Shown here one piece after another: positions 17,112 to 26,108 of a DNA stretch of 64,000 bases. The notes under the pieces are model-generated. The model ran no database searches. It was not told the origin of the DNA and worked only from the letters and a program-made list of their open reading frames with translations. The stretch comes from Hyphomonas pacifica (GTDB lineage Bacteria > Pseudomonadota > Alphaproteobacteria > Caulobacterales > Hyphomonadaceae): contig NZ_AWFA01000045.1 in the NCBI RefSeq assembly GCF_000682675.1, positions 1 through 64,000 on the forward strand, written 5' to 3'. How positions within the stretch are numbered: the first letter of the stretch is position 1; every line of letters begins with the position of its first letter. The position numbers were made by a program, and so were the translations under genes.

Positions 17112-19235
17112 CTAGTCGTTAGCCTGTTTGAAGTAGAAATCCCCGCCCGTTGTACCATCTGTATAGACTGGGCGTTGCTTCTGCCCTGTCCGTGAGGCGA
17201 CGGCATCCTGTACGCGCTTGAACACGACATTGGCCGGATCTGGCAGACTGCTGAGGTTGCTGGCGAGTTCCTCTGAATAGACACCATCATCGGCGGCGGT
17301 CTTGCCGGGTTCGGTCGCAAAAGCCTGGAACACACCGGACGCCCAACCGACCGGGCTGTAGGCGCGCATCAGGCCGCGGCTCTGATCATCCATCACGGTG
17401 CGGCACGCATCAAACACGACGAATGAGGTGGGTGCGACCGTGGACGAGACGCGGTTGAAGATCTGTTCAAAGCTGACGCCCATGTCGCGAATATCATCCG
17501 GGGATGCACCGGGAATGTCCGTCGGCAGGATGAAGTTCGTACCCTCAATGTTCACGCCATGGCCGGAATAATAAAAGAAAGTGACAGGATGGGCGCCCAT
17601 ATCCGTCCGCGCCTTTGCCATGCGGCCCAGCAGGCTGAGCGCGCGCACTGTCTGGCGCTGGCCGAGATCCTCGCATTGCAGCACGGAGAAGCCGACGGCG
17701 CTGAGTGCCTCTGTCATCCGCGCGCCATCCTGATGCGTCACGGCGAGGCGGCTGACCGGCGGGGAATAGGAGAGATTGCTGAGCACCATGGCCTGTCGGT
17801 CCGGGTCCGCGCCTGCCACCCATCTGCAGCCGGAAATATCCGTATCCGGACCGGATGTTGATGCGGCGCTCATGAGACCGGACGTGCTTGTGTCAGCTGG
17901 CATGTTGGCTGAGGAGCCGGTATCGGAGGCAAGTGAGCGCTGTTGGGTGCCAGCTGTTGTCTCATCGGGGCCTGTATCTGCCAGCAGATCGTCCAGACGC
18001 TTCACGCTGATATTGAGCGGGATGGTCTTGACCGTTCGCGGCAGGTCGCGGCCATTCACCTCCACGGTTTCCGATACGGTAAAGGTGAGCAGCGGTGTGC
18101 CGGGCTGGCGCGGGGTCACCTGCCATTGCCAGACCGTGGGAGAGCCCGGCAGAAGGGGCTGTTCCGGTGGTGTTGTGGCGCTGATGTCATAGCCCTCGCC
18201 AAGCGCAGAGACCGACATCACGCTGCCGGCGCGGATCGTGTCAAAGGACAGGCCCAGCGCATCCTCTGTGCTGCCGGGCGCCAGGCCTGTGCCAATCGCC
18301 GCGGTCAGGGATTCGTCAATGCGGTCCTGATCGCTTTGCTTTTGCAGGGGCTGAATGGCGACTTCCAGAAAATAGGGTTGGTTCAGCACCATTTGCTGTG
18401 GCGCATGGTGGGCGATGCGGCCTGTGTCGAAATCGGCCGCAGCTTTCTCGGCAAGGTCTGAATACCGATAGTCCCAGTCCGGGCACATGCCGAAATAGGG
18501 GCTGTCCGTAATCTGAGTGCTTTCACTCCAGAAACAGAGCGGAATCTCTACGCGGCCAAGTGCGACGCCAGGTCCGGCGAGATCTCTGGCAATAGTTTCC
18601 AGCGATGCCTTCAGGTCGCTGCCAATGGGGTGGCTGGCTTGTGACAGGTCGCCCGACTGCACCTCCATACAGGTGATCAGGAAGGTGCGGCGAGGAGTGG
18701 TTTCTGCCTGGCAGGTCTTGTTGAAATCCGGTCCGGCGGCTGCGCCAAGCTCCAATGAACGGTCTTCCCGTTCCAGCATGGCCCGGATCATGGCCAGTGT
18801 TTCGGGGTCATCCGCATATTCTTCCAGTAGCTCTGCATATTCCGGTGGGATATCCTCCGGGATCTGAGGGGCCGGGGAAGGGGTAGGCACAGGACGCATG
18901 GGTGGCCCCGCAGATTTGTTTTTATCCTCCTCTTCTTCGGAATATCCTGCCGGTTCCCGGTTCGGCCCGCCGCCCAGGCCAGGAGTGTAAATATCATCCG
19001 GAAAGGAGGTCGAGCCGACTCCGCCAGAGATTGGTGCGCTTGGCAAGTCGAGCTTGTTCTCTTCTGTCTCGTTTGGCTCGACTTCTCCGGAGACGCCCGG
19101 CACGGCAATCTCAACCGGCGGAACATCATTTTTGGTCGCCTGGGGATTCTCCGCGCTCGTATTTTCGGCCATGCTGCATGCCGACAGCACAAGCAGTGCT
19201 GCCACGCAGGTGAAAAGGCGTTGCACGTTTTTCAT
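17112..19235 (-). CDS. Lipoprotein with C-terminal caspase-like (peptidase C14) domain
   Basis: A 707-residue protein. The signal peptide ends in the lipobox VLSAC, so the mature protein should be lipid-anchored in the periplasm or at the surface. A Pro/Glu/Asn-rich linker (about 25-130) and a long middle region of unknown type follow. The C-terminal caspase/metacaspase-like domain (about 485-705) has the catalytic dyad: His559 in FFYYSGHGVN and Cys611 in VVFDACRT. Most bacterial caspase homologues are cytoplasmic, so the lipid anchor is of interest. Arg/Lys versus Asp cleavage preference cannot be read from sequence. The ATG at 19235 follows GGGGAAGG; a GTG at 19238 is adjacent. Confidence 0.85.
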   Translation of the reverse strand: MKNVQRLFTCVAALLVLSACSMAENTSAENPQATKNDVPPVEIAVPGVSGEVEPNETEENKLDLPSAPISGGVGSTSFPDDIYTPGLGGGPNREPAGYSEEEEDKNKSAGPPMRPVPTPSPAPQIPEDIPPEYAELLEEYADDPETLAMIRAMLEREDRSLELGAAAGPDFNKTCQAETTPRRTFLITCMEVQSGDLSQASHPIGSDLKASLETIARDLAGPGVALGRVEIPLCFWSESTQITDSPYFGMCPDWDYRYSDLAEKAAADFDTGRIAHHAPQQMVLNQPYFLEVAIQPLQKQSDQDRIDESLTAAIGTGLAPGSTEDALGLSFDTIRAGSVMSVSALGEGYDISATTPPEQPLLPGSPTVWQWQVTPRQPGTPLLTFTVSETVEVNGRDLPRTVKTIPLNISVKRLDDLLADTGPDETTAGTQQRSLASDTGSSANMPADTSTSGLMSAASTSGPDTDISGCRWVAGADPDRQAMVLSNLSYSPPVSRLAVTHQDGARMTEALSAVGFSVLQCEDLGQRQTVRALSLLGRMAKARTDMGAHPVTFFYYSGHGVNIEGTNFILPTDIPGASPDDIRDMGVSFEQIFNRVSSTVAPTSFVVFDACRTVMDDQSRGLMRAYSPVGWASGVFQAFATEPGKTAADDGVYSEELASNLSSLPDPANVVFKRVQDAVASRTGQKQRPVYTDGTTGGDFYFKQAND

Positions 19236-19305
19236 CACCTTCCCCCGGTTGATGGTTAAGGGAAGATTACACTCAAATCGGGGTTGAGGCTACTTGTCTG
19301 TCGTT

Positions 19306-20280
19306 TCAGGCCTTGCGACGCTGGAAACCGTACAGGATCGGGTAGTGATCGGATCCGCAAGCAGGCAGGCGGCGCATGCCTGTGAGATAGAAATCATTCG
19401 TCACGAAGGCATGGTCCAGCGGCCAGGCGAGAAGCGGGTTTTGTGCGCTGTAACTATTATAGAGGCCGCGTCCGCGCTTGGGGTCGCACAGCTGCGCGTG
19501 ACGTTTGAACTCGCGCAACATCCAGGACCAGCCCACCTCGTTGAAATCCCCGATCACCATGGCCGGGCGGTCCTGCTCGCGCAGTTCATCCGCGACGATC
19601 ATGAGCTCATCATCCAGATGTTCCGGCTTGTCGCGCGGGCGGGGCGGGCGCGGATGGATGCAATAGAGGCGGATTTCCTCTCCCTGCAGTTCCACATCAA
19701 TGGTGAGGGAGGGGATGTGATCCTGGCAGAGATAGCGTTCCTGTACATTCTGTATCGGCAGGCGGGAATAGAAGAGCAGGCCATTATGTTCTTCCAGCGG
19801 AAGCAGATAAGTATACGGATAGTCCGCTTCGATATGCGACAGGGCTTCGCGCCAGGCTTCGCTTGTTTCTGACAGGAACACGATGTCGGCGCCGGCTTCA
19901 TCGATCCGGTCCAGCACGGCGGCATGGTCCTGATTTTCCTGCAATACATTGATCAAGAGGATGGAAAGCTTCGCCCCGGTCGCATCGCGTGGCGCGCGGG
20001 GCACTTCCTTCGGTCGGCCGGGGAGATAAGGCCAGATATCCGCCGCATACATAATGAAGGCTATACCATGCAGGCTGAGTATGATGATGGAGAGCAAACT
20101 GCCCACCGGGAAAAATGCGATATAGAGCAGAGCCGAGACCGCCAGCAGGATGCAGAATTGCAGGCGGGCGTAGGTCCAGATGCGGAGCCACCAGGCTTCG
20201 GTGCGTAGTTTGGGGCTGATCGCTGCGAACAGGCCGAAGCTGCCGATAATCAGGAACAGGATTTCCAAAAGGGCAAACAT
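19306..20280 (-). CDS. Membrane-anchored endonuclease/exonuclease/phosphatase (EEP) family protein
   Basis: A 324-residue protein. About three N-terminal membrane helices (LLEILFLIIGSFGLFAAI, LQFCILLAVSALLYIAFF, LLSIIILSLHGIAFIMY) precede an EEP-fold catalytic domain (about 105-320). Metal and catalytic motifs are present: LLINVLQEN, IVFLSET, VIGDFNEVGWSWM, WPLDHAFV and GSDHYPI. Such membrane-linked EEP proteins may act as phosphodiesterases, nucleases or phosphatases; which one is not clear. It is a single gene, upstream of which lies a roughly 1-kb region without a convincing protein gene. Confidence 0.83.
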   Translation of the reverse strand: MFALLEILFLIIGSFGLFAAISPKLRTEAWWLRIWTYARLQFCILLAVSALLYIAFFPVGSLLSIIILSLHGIAFIMYAADIWPYLPGRPKEVPRAPRDATGAKLSILLINVLQENQDHAAVLDRIDEAGADIVFLSETSEAWREALSHIEADYPYTYLLPLEEHNGLLFYSRLPIQNVQERYLCQDHIPSLTIDVELQGEEIRLYCIHPRPPRPRDKPEHLDDELMIVADELREQDRPAMVIGDFNEVGWSWMLREFKRHAQLCDPKRGRGLYNSYSAQNPLLAWPLDHAFVTNDFYLTGMRRLPACGSDHYPILYGFQRRKA

Positions 20281-20423
20281 GGGCAGGCTTTCGGCTGGGC
20301 GAAACGGGAGCGATTAACCCAGATTACGCGCGCCTGAGGGGGAAGTTGCAAATAGGGCGCAGGCGCAGCTGAAATATTCGCGCCTGAGGCGAGTCCGCAG
20401 CGGCCTTCCGGCCCGGCCTTCAG

Positions 20424-20462
20424 CCAAAAAAGAAGGTGTGAGCGGTGAGGCCCACACCTTCT
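20424..20462 (-). terminator. Intrinsic terminator, minus strand
   Basis: A 9-bp stem GAAGGTGTG / CACACCTTC (outer arms at about 20432-20440 and 20453-20461) is followed on the minus strand by six T residues. No protein gene lies immediately upstream on that strand, so it appears to end the candidate RNA transcript. Confidence 0.7.
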
Positions 20463-20539
20463 CTGGTGCTTCGAATCAGACTACCGAGACACTGTGCATG
20501 CACTCGTTGTCGGTCCTCGATTGACACCGGGCTAGGATA

Positions 20540-20570
20540 GGGCTCGCGAAAGCGGGCCTTTTCTTTTGCC
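20540..20570 (+). terminator. Intrinsic terminator-like hairpin, plus strand
   Basis: Stem GGCTCGC / GCGGGCC around a GAAA tetraloop, followed by TTTTCTTTT on the plus strand. No upstream plus-strand protein gene ends here. It is either the end of a small plus-strand RNA or part of the structured region described above. Confidence 0.45.
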
Positions 20571-21226
20571 CATGTCGGGGTCCGGCTGGTCGCTGCCACT
20601 GCTCTGCGAACGGGGCACGCGCCCGGGTCATCTCCCTGCGGCCAAACCCTTAAGCGACATGTGCACGAGGCATATGAGCTTCAGGCCTGACCTAACCGCT
20701 GGAAATCCTTGCGGATTTTCCTTTGGTGCCGTGCTTCGGATCGCGCTCCGGTCACGACATACAGCCCTTCGCATCGGGGTCTAGCTCCCCTCATCGAAGA
20801 CATCGCCTGCTCTTTATCCCGCCTTGCTGCCTGGGTCTTTCGCGCGGCCGCTCTCACGGCGTTGCCCCTGACCCTGGCCCTCTGGCGAGGGCGATGTACT
20901 GGCCGACGCTCCTTGAGTGGGTGAGCTCCCACCCGTATTTCGTTGGCTAACCGAAATGATTCCCCAATTAACCAAAAGAGTCGAGTCCCCTGAGGGTAGA
21001 ATTTCACAGTTTTGTGTCAGACTGTGGAATTCTGCGCGTCATGGGCGAGGGCGCGCTGGCGGCGCGCATCGAGGCAGACCTTTAAATTGAGGCAGAGGCG
21101 CTGCCGGAACTGCTCGCCTGGTGCAAGGCGCATGGGTTTGTCTGGCACGGCGACCAAATGTGAGGGGGCGTGCATCCCCGCCGCCGGGATCCAGAGTGGC
21201 AAGGCGTGTGTGGGGGAGGGGCTGGG

Positions 21227-21244
21227 CCCCGGCGTTCGCCGGGG
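21227..21244. repeat. GC-rich palindromic element in intergenic DNA
   Basis: Perfect 8-bp palindrome arms CCCCGGCG-TT-CGCCGGGG within non-coding DNA rich in GGGATCC-like and GGGG stretches. It resembles the dispersed intergenic palindromes common in alphaproteobacterial genomes. I see only this copy in the window, so membership of a repeat family is inference. Confidence 0.35.
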
Positions 21245-21279
21245 TGAGCGAAAGGGAGGGGAGGGCCCGGCCCTACGAT

Positions 21280-21462
21280 TTAATCCGTCTCGCCATCTGC
21301 GACCTCGTCCAGCGGATCGAATTCGCCATGATCCTCGGCAATTTCCTCGCCCGCGACATAGCCCGCGCCAATCGCCGCCGCCACACAGCCCGCCACAGAC
21401 GCCGTCGCCGTCAGGATCGCCATCACCAGCCCAACCTGCCTCGCCCGCTTCCTCGTGACACG
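21280..21462 (-). CDS. Possible small lipoprotein or membrane protein, unknown
   Basis: A short frame with basic residues (TRKRAR) before a hydrophobic segment QVGLVMAILTATASVAGC, ending in a lipobox-like VAGC, then an acidic tail (EEIAEDHGEFDPLDEVADGE). The frame is open from 21492, where the only start is TTG without a ribosome site; a GTG-ATG pair occurs inside the hydrophobic stretch. The coordinates given are therefore approximate at the 5' end. Signal-peptide form is the only support, and it may not be a gene. Confidence 0.3.
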   Translation of the reverse strand, partial: RVTRKRARQVGLVMAILTATASVAGCVAAAIGAGYVAGEEIAEDHGEFDPLDEVADGETD

Positions 21463-21519
21463 ACCCTTTCCAGGACACCAATCCCCTCCCAACGCACGAG
21501 GAGGGATTTGGTTCTTTGA

Positions 21520-23703
21520 TCATTCTTCAGGAGTTGCAGCTTCATCCGCGGCTGGCTTTTTCAGTTCTTTTCGGAGTGCGTCCGATGCCGCTTTAATTTT
21601 TGGGTCGAAGTCTCTTTTTAGAACGATAGGATTATCCGCCAGAATACCTTTACCATACGCAATAAACTCAAACTTCCCCAAATTGGGAATTAATCGGCAG
21701 TGATCAGGGCTGTAGACATTGGTGAGGAAGCCTAGGCTCGTTTGGTCAATGAGACTATGGGTGAGAAAGGTATTGCATTGAGAGAGGATGGTTTTACTTA
21801 CAAGCGCAGTACGCTGAGTAATTATAAGCAATCCGACTCCGTATTTGCGTCCCTGAAGGGCTATCTGCCCGATCTTGGAAACAATCCATTGTGTTCCGAA
21901 GTCAAACCCGGATCCGGTGCTTTCCGGAACGATAGTATGGGCTTCTTCGAGCACGATAAGTATCTTCCGTGCCTGTCGATGCTTTCGAGCCCAATCCATA
22001 ATTGCAGACAAATAAAGTTCCGTAAGACTCAGAGTTGCAGCTGAGTTGGTGATCTCGGCAAGCTCAAAAATCGTAAAGTAATTTTCTTCGCTCTCTAGAA
22101 ACTCGGCCACTTTATTTTTCGTCTCACCGCGGAGTTTATCCATCTCTTCTCGAAGAGCTCTTTTTTCTGTGCCTGCTCCGTAAGAGCCCGTTTCGACATC
22201 GAATAGCTTCGCATCCAACTCGTCTGCTTGTTCTTTCGAAGGGCCTAAGAATATAGGTCGACAATCTTTGAGACGATGTTTGTATTCCCCGGTGAAATCG
22301 ACGCAGAAAACCTTAGTATCTTCAGATAGGGCTTGCCGAATTACATCTAGTGCGAGTTCGGTCTTGCCTGTGCCGGTTGCACCTAAAATTGCGGTATGGT
22401 GATCGACCATCGACTCGATCAATCCGTACACTGGTATGTCTGTGGATGGGACTTTTCCTACCAAAAATCCATAGTGCTCATCAACGTCGCCGTCTGCTGA
22501 CTTGAAGTCAATATCTTGGCGAAAAAGCGGAGTATTCATCGGAGGAATCCACGGAAATTTTTCAAAGCTGCTTTGGTCGACGAATGATCCCAGTTGGGAT
22601 GCAATGGCGATCTGCTTCCCCAGCGGGTTTGAATCGAAACTTTCTTCCCCGGTCTCGGCACCGACGACCTGATAGTAAACTCGCTTTCCGTCGAGCAGCG
22701 CAAAAACAGCAAATCCTTCATGCACAACAGCATCGCCGCATAGCTCAAAACGAACAGTTGAGATTGTTGATCCTTCAACGACAAACCCCGCGATAGTGCA
22801 GTTCGCAGCGCCTGCTATTTCCGTCGTAATTTCTTCGACGGAACGCGATTCTTGCAGCGGAAGAACTTCGCCTCTTACCTGAAAGTCGGATGAGGTAAGG
22901 TGGGCAGCCAAAAAGCCTGTGCCCACTGTTTCCGCCCCTTGAGTTTGGCTGAAGAGCGATAAGCATTCTCGGGTAGATCCGTCTGATAAATTCGCAGCAA
23001 AAACAGCTCCAGGCTTCCAAAGACTGGGCGAATTCAAACGCACTCGAACTAGATTAGGAAAATCCACCCGCTCGATATTACCAACTGGTAGCGTTGAAGA
23101 AAGGTCTTCAGCTGATGCATGTACGATACGCCAGACCTTTACTAATTTCTCTAGCAAGCCGCCGACGACAAAAAGAAGCCAAAAAATGGTCAGCGAAGCG
23201 ACCGCAATCTGATTTTGCGTATAGGTGTAGAGAAAAGAAATAACTGCTGGGAAGCTAAATAATAACACCCCTGTTCCGAGTACGGAGTTAAGCCGGTAAA
23301 GCACCTTGGATTTCACCGCATCGGTATTCAATAGTGCCATGGAAGAGGTTGCAATTCCGATCACAACAATTGCGTAAACGACACCTATCCATCGCAGAAC
23401 AAGCCATCCCACTGTAGATGCCTCGTTGGGGTCAAATGTAAATGAGAGTAATAATAGTAGTGAGCCAACGGCACTAATTAGACTGTCCCGCGGGGGACTA
23501 AACCAAGGCGCAGAAAGTAAGGTCAGAAGCCAATAGGAAACAGCGCATAGAAGCCAAACGCTGTCCGCACCACCTTTGGGAATGAAGTAACCTGAAAAAA
23601 ACACGAAAAGTGCATAGGCGAAAAGGCAATTTAAAATTAGCACCCAAACTCGAGTGCCTAGCGGGAGGTAATTCTCCGGTCGTGCCAATTTGGTATCCCC
23701 CAA
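21520..23703 (-). CDS. Membrane-anchored HerA/DUF87-type ATPase
   Basis: A 727-residue protein. About six membrane helices occupy the N-terminal 190 residues (for example VWVLILNCLFAYALFVFF, SLISAVGSLLLLLSF, VASLTIFWLLFVVGGLL). A beta-rich HAS-barrel-like segment follows (VGNIERVDFPNLVRVRL, then LWKPGAVFAANL). The HerA/FtsK-superfamily ATPase domain has Walker [10 protein letters not shown] near residue 440, VFCVDFTGEY after it, Walker B ILIVLEEAH near 585, and a QGRKYGVGLLIITQR segment. HerA-type motors pump or remodel DNA and recur in bacterial defence systems with nucleases; no NurA or SIR2 gene is adjacent. It is AT-richer than its neighbours, consistent with acquisition. It lies tail-side of uvrB with a 21-bp gap. 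Confidence 0.82.
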   Translation of the reverse strand: MGDTKLARPENYLPLGTRVWVLILNCLFAYALFVFFSGYFIPKGGADSVWLLCAVSYWLLTLLSAPWFSPPRDSLISAVGSLLLLLSFTFDPNEASTVGWLVLRWIGVVYAIVVIGIATSSMALLNTDAVKSKVLYRLNSVLGTGVLLFSFPAVISFLYTYTQNQIAVASLTIFWLLFVVGGLLEKLVKVWRIVHASAEDLSSTLPVGNIERVDFPNLVRVRLNSPSLWKPGAVFAANLSDGSTRECLSLFSQTQGAETVGTGFLAAHLTSSDFQVRGEVLPLQESRSVEEITTEIAGAANCTIAGFVVEGSTISTVRFELCGDAVVHEGFAVFALLDGKRVYYQVVGAETGEESFDSNPLGKQIAIASQLGSFVDQSSFEKFPWIPPMNTPLFRQDIDFKSADGDVDEHYGFLVGKVPSTDIPVYGLIESMVDHHTAILGATGTGKTELALDVIRQALSEDTKVFCVDFTGEYKHRLKDCRPIFLGPSKEQADELDAKLFDVETGSYGAGTEKRALREEMDKLRGETKNKVAEFLESEENYFTIFELAEITNSAATLSLTELYLSAIMDWARKHRQARKILIVLEEAHTIVPESTGSGFDFGTQWIVSKIGQIALQGRKYGVGLLIITQRTALVSKTILSQCNTFLTHSLIDQTSLGFLTNVYSPDHCRLIPNLGKFEFIAYGKGILADNPIVLKRDFDPKIKAASDALRKELKKPAADEAATPEE

Positions 23704-23724
23704 AATGCTACCTATAAATTTGAC

Positions 23725-25932
23725 TTATGTGTTGAGCCCCAGCTCCTCTTCCCTTAGCCGCTTGACCTCATCCCGCAACCGCGCGGCCTCTTCGAATTCC
23801 AGGTTCGCGGCGGCTTCGCGCATTTGTTTTTCCAGGTCCGCGATGGCGGCTTTGAGATTGTGGCCGCTTTCGCCCGCAAGTGGCAAGGCCTTTGTTTCCT
23901 TGACGCCGCGACCGCGCCCTTTGGCCGTGTCCCTGCCGCGTCCGCGCGCTTTCGGGGCGCCATCCTTTTTCTCGCCGAGCTCTCCCAGAATATCGGCGAC
24001 GGCGCGCTTGATCGTGGTCGGCGTGATGCCATGCTCTTCATTATAGGCGACCTGTTTGGCGCGGCGGCGCTCGGTCTCGTCCATCGCGCGCTGCATGGAG
24101 CCGGTGATCTTGTCCGCATAGAGCACAACCCGCGCCTCGGCATTCCGCGCCGCGCGGCCAATCGTCTGCACCAGACTCGTCTCTGAGCGGAGAAAGCCCT
24201 CCTTGTCCGCATCCAGGATGCCGACAAAGCCGCATTCGGGAATGTCCAGCCCCTCCCGCAAAAGGTTGATGCCGACCAGCACGTCGAATTCGCCCAGACG
24301 CAGATCGCGGATGATCTCGATCCGCTCGATCGTGTCGATGTCGGAGTGCATATAGCGCACGCGCACGCCATGATCGTTGAGGAATTCCGTCAGGTCTTCC
24401 GCCATCTTTTTCGTCAGCGTGGTGATCAGGCTGCGATAGCCCTTGGCGGCCACCTCCTTCACCTCGGCCATGACATCATCGACCTGGTTGGCGCCATCCT
24501 TCGAGACGGGGCGCACCTCGACCGGCGGGTCGATCAGGCCGGTGGGGCGGATCACCTGTTCTGTGAAGACGCCGCCGGTCCGGTCCAGCTCCCACGACCC
24601 CGGCGTGGCGGAGACGTGCACCGTCTGCGGGCGCATGGCGTCCCATTCCTCGAATTTCAGCGGGCGGTTGTCGAGGCAGGAGGGGAGGCGGAAGCCATAT
24701 TCGGCCAGCGTCGACTTGCGGCTGAAGTCCCCTTTGTACATGGCGCCGATCTGCGGCACGGTCTGGTGGCTCTCATCGGTGAAGACGAGGGCGTTGTCGG
24801 GCAGGTATTCGAACATGGTCGGCGGCGGATCGCCCGGCTTGCGGCCGGTGAGATAGCGCGAATAGTTCTCGATGCCGTTGCAGCTGCCGGTGGCGGCGAG
24901 CATTTCCAGATCATATTGCGTGCGCTGCTGAATGCGCTGGGCCTCCAGCAATTTGCCGTGCTTTTCGAAATGCGCGATCGTGGTCTTCAACTCCGCCTTG
25001 ATCTGCTCAATGGCCTGGTTCAGCGTCGGCCGGGGCGTCACATAGTGGCTGTTGGCGTAGATCTTGATGGCGGGCATGCGCTGCATGGTGCGGCCGGTGA
25101 GGGGGTCGAACTCGGTGATGCTCTCCAGCTCGTCGCCGAAGAAGGAGAGCTTCCAGGCGCGGTCCTCATAGTGGGCGGGGAAGATGTCCACGACATCGCC
25201 CTTCACGCGGAAGGTGCCGCGCACGAAGTTCATGTCATTGCGCGTATACTGATTGGCGACCAGCTGTTCGGCCACGGCGCGCGGATCAATGCGCTGGCCC
25301 TCTTCCAGCTTGAACGTCATCGAGGTGTAGGTCTCGACCGAGCCGATGCCGTAAATGCACGAGACGGAGGCGACGATGATCACGTCATCGCGTTCCAGAA
25401 TGGCGCGGGTGGCCGAGTGGCGCATTCGGTCAATCGCCTCATTGATGGAGGATTCCTTCTCGATATAGAGGTCCGACCGCGGCACATAGGCCTCCGGCTG
25501 GTAGTAATCATAGTATGAGACGAAATACTCGACCGAGTTTTCCGGGAAGAAGGATTTGAACTCGCCATAGAGTTGGGCTGCGAGGGTCTTGTTCGGCGCG
25601 AGGATCAGGGCCGGGCGCTGGGTCGCCTCGATGATCTTGGCCATGGTGAAGGTCTTGCCGGTGCCGGTCGCGCCGAGCAGCACCTGGTCGCGCTCGCCGG
25701 CCTGGATGCCGTCGACGAGTTCGGGGATGGCGGTGCGCTGGTCGCCCGCGGGTTCATATTCGGAATGCACCTTGAAGCGCTTGCCGCCTTCCAGCTTGAC
25801 CCAGTCCCGGTCCGGCCGGTGAGGGGTCCAGTTGTCAGAGGGCAGGGCCCCGGCCGCATCGCGGGCGAAGCCATCAAGCGAGAACACGCTGGGCGCTTCA
25901 GAAACGCCCTTGGAAGGAGGGGGAGGAGCCAT
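23725..25932 (-). CDS. uvrB: Excinuclease ABC subunit UvrB
   Basis: A 735-residue UvrB, the damage-verification helicase of nucleotide excision repair that works with UvrA and UvrC. Walker [18 protein letters not shown] is near the N-terminus. The beta-hairpin region [12 protein letters not shown] inserts between DNA strands. Later helicase blocks include [24 protein letters not shown], and the C-terminal UVR (UvrC-binding) motif is [20 protein letters not shown]. The C-terminus has an extra basic [20 protein letters not shown] linker. The start at 25932 (MAPPPPSKG) is preferred over the open frame to 26091, which would cross the SOS box and promoter. High GC, unlike the genes on both sides. 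Confidence 0.97.
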   Translation of the reverse strand: MAPPPPSKGVSEAPSVFSLDGFARDAAGALPSDNWTPHRPDRDWVKLEGGKRFKVHSEYEPAGDQRTAIPELVDGIQAGERDQVLLGATGTGKTFTMAKIIEATQRPALILAPNKTLAAQLYGEFKSFFPENSVEYFVSYYDYYQPEAYVPRSDLYIEKESSINEAIDRMRHSATRAILERDDVIIVASVSCIYGIGSVETYTSMTFKLEEGQRIDPRAVAEQLVANQYTRNDMNFVRGTFRVKGDVVDIFPAHYEDRAWKLSFFGDELESITEFDPLTGRTMQRMPAIKIYANSHYVTPRPTLNQAIEQIKAELKTTIAHFEKHGKLLEAQRIQQRTQYDLEMLAATGSCNGIENYSRYLTGRKPGDPPPTMFEYLPDNALVFTDESHQTVPQIGAMYKGDFSRKSTLAEYGFRLPSCLDNRPLKFEEWDAMRPQTVHVSATPGSWELDRTGGVFTEQVIRPTGLIDPPVEVRPVSKDGANQVDDVMAEVKEVAAKGYRSLITTLTKKMAEDLTEFLNDHGVRVRYMHSDIDTIERIEIIRDLRLGEFDVLVGINLLREGLDIPECGFVGILDADKEGFLRSETSLVQTIGRAARNAEARVVLYADKITGSMQRAMDETERRRAKQVAYNEEHGITPTTIKRAVADILGELGEKKDGAPKARGRGRDTAKGRGRGVKETKALPLAGESGHNLKAAIADLEKQMREAAANLEFEEAARLRDEVKRLREEELGLNT

Positions 25933-25971
25933 CTGCCAGATATGGTGCAGGGGAGGGGACCTGTCTAGGGT

Positions 25972-25986
25972 GTTCTTGTTGTGTTC
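25972..25986. promoter_or_regulatory. LexA/SOS box GTTC-N7-GTTC upstream of uvrB
   Basis: Exact match to the alphaproteobacterial LexA operator GTTC-N7-GTTC (25972-25975 and 25983-25986), 40-54 bp upstream of the uvrB start. uvrB is a standard LexA target. The same 176-bp intergenic region also holds the divergent methyltransferase promoter and two GAGTC (GANTC) sites, so SOS control of the restriction operon is possible but not shown. Confidence 0.8.
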
Positions 25987-26108
25987 GGAGGTGGGGTGGT
26001 GGAGAGTCAAGCTGTGGAAAATGGAACAAGTTGCGAACTTTAACCTTGTCCGCCGAGTCAAATCACGACAGTTTGTCAAAATTATTCCCACCGATATGGA
26101 GTTCAGCT

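Larger units (their letters stand above)
20424..21000 (-). ncRNA. Candidate structured RNA locus
   Basis: About 580 bp with no convincing protein gene. On the minus strand it contains several strong pairings: TTTCG/CGAAA around GTTAGCCAA; GGGTG/CACCC around an AGCT core; the long-range pair ACATCGCC (about 20891-20898) with GGCGATGT (about 20799-20806); CCAGGGTC with GACCCAGG nested inside it; GGGG/CCCC within CTTCG/CGAAG; and GGAAAATCC-GCAA-GGATTTCC with a GNRA tetraloop. The strand ends at an intrinsic terminator. An arginine-rich 108-residue frame (20681-21007) crosses the region, but its many TTA, ATA, AGG, AGA and CGA codons are unlike neighbouring genes. I tested it by eye for RNase P, tmRNA and SRP RNA signatures and could not match any. 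Confidence 0.35.

Noticed and set aside
20461-20545. tmRNA coding piece with tag-like frame near 20470-20510
   Set aside because: The possible tag ends in Ser-Val-Val rather than the usual Ala-Ala type end, and no acceptor-stem or T-loop partner could be found.
20681-21007. 108-residue arginine-rich reading frame as a protein gene
   Set aside because: Rare codons throughout, no ribosome site recognised, and it covers strongly self-complementary sequence; treated as a candidate RNA region instead.
20281-21016. RNase P RNA or SRP RNA
   Set aside because: The conserved GAGGAAAGTCC / CCGGCTTA elements of RNase P and the GGTCAGG-GGAA-GCAG loop of SRP RNA are absent on both strands.
21017-21523. 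168-residue frame on the minus strand upstream of the HerA-like gene
   Set aside because: Its glycine/arginine/proline-rich composition over a GC-rich palindromic stretch and lack of recognisable features suggest non-coding DNA.
24346-25518. 390-residue plus-strand frame inside uvrB
   Set aside because: Antisense shadow of a high-GC gene; histidine/arginine/glycine-rich with no family pattern.
25933-26091. Extended uvrB N-terminus from 26091
   Set aside because: It would encode non-family sequence over the SOS box and promoter region; the start at 25932 fits UvrB.
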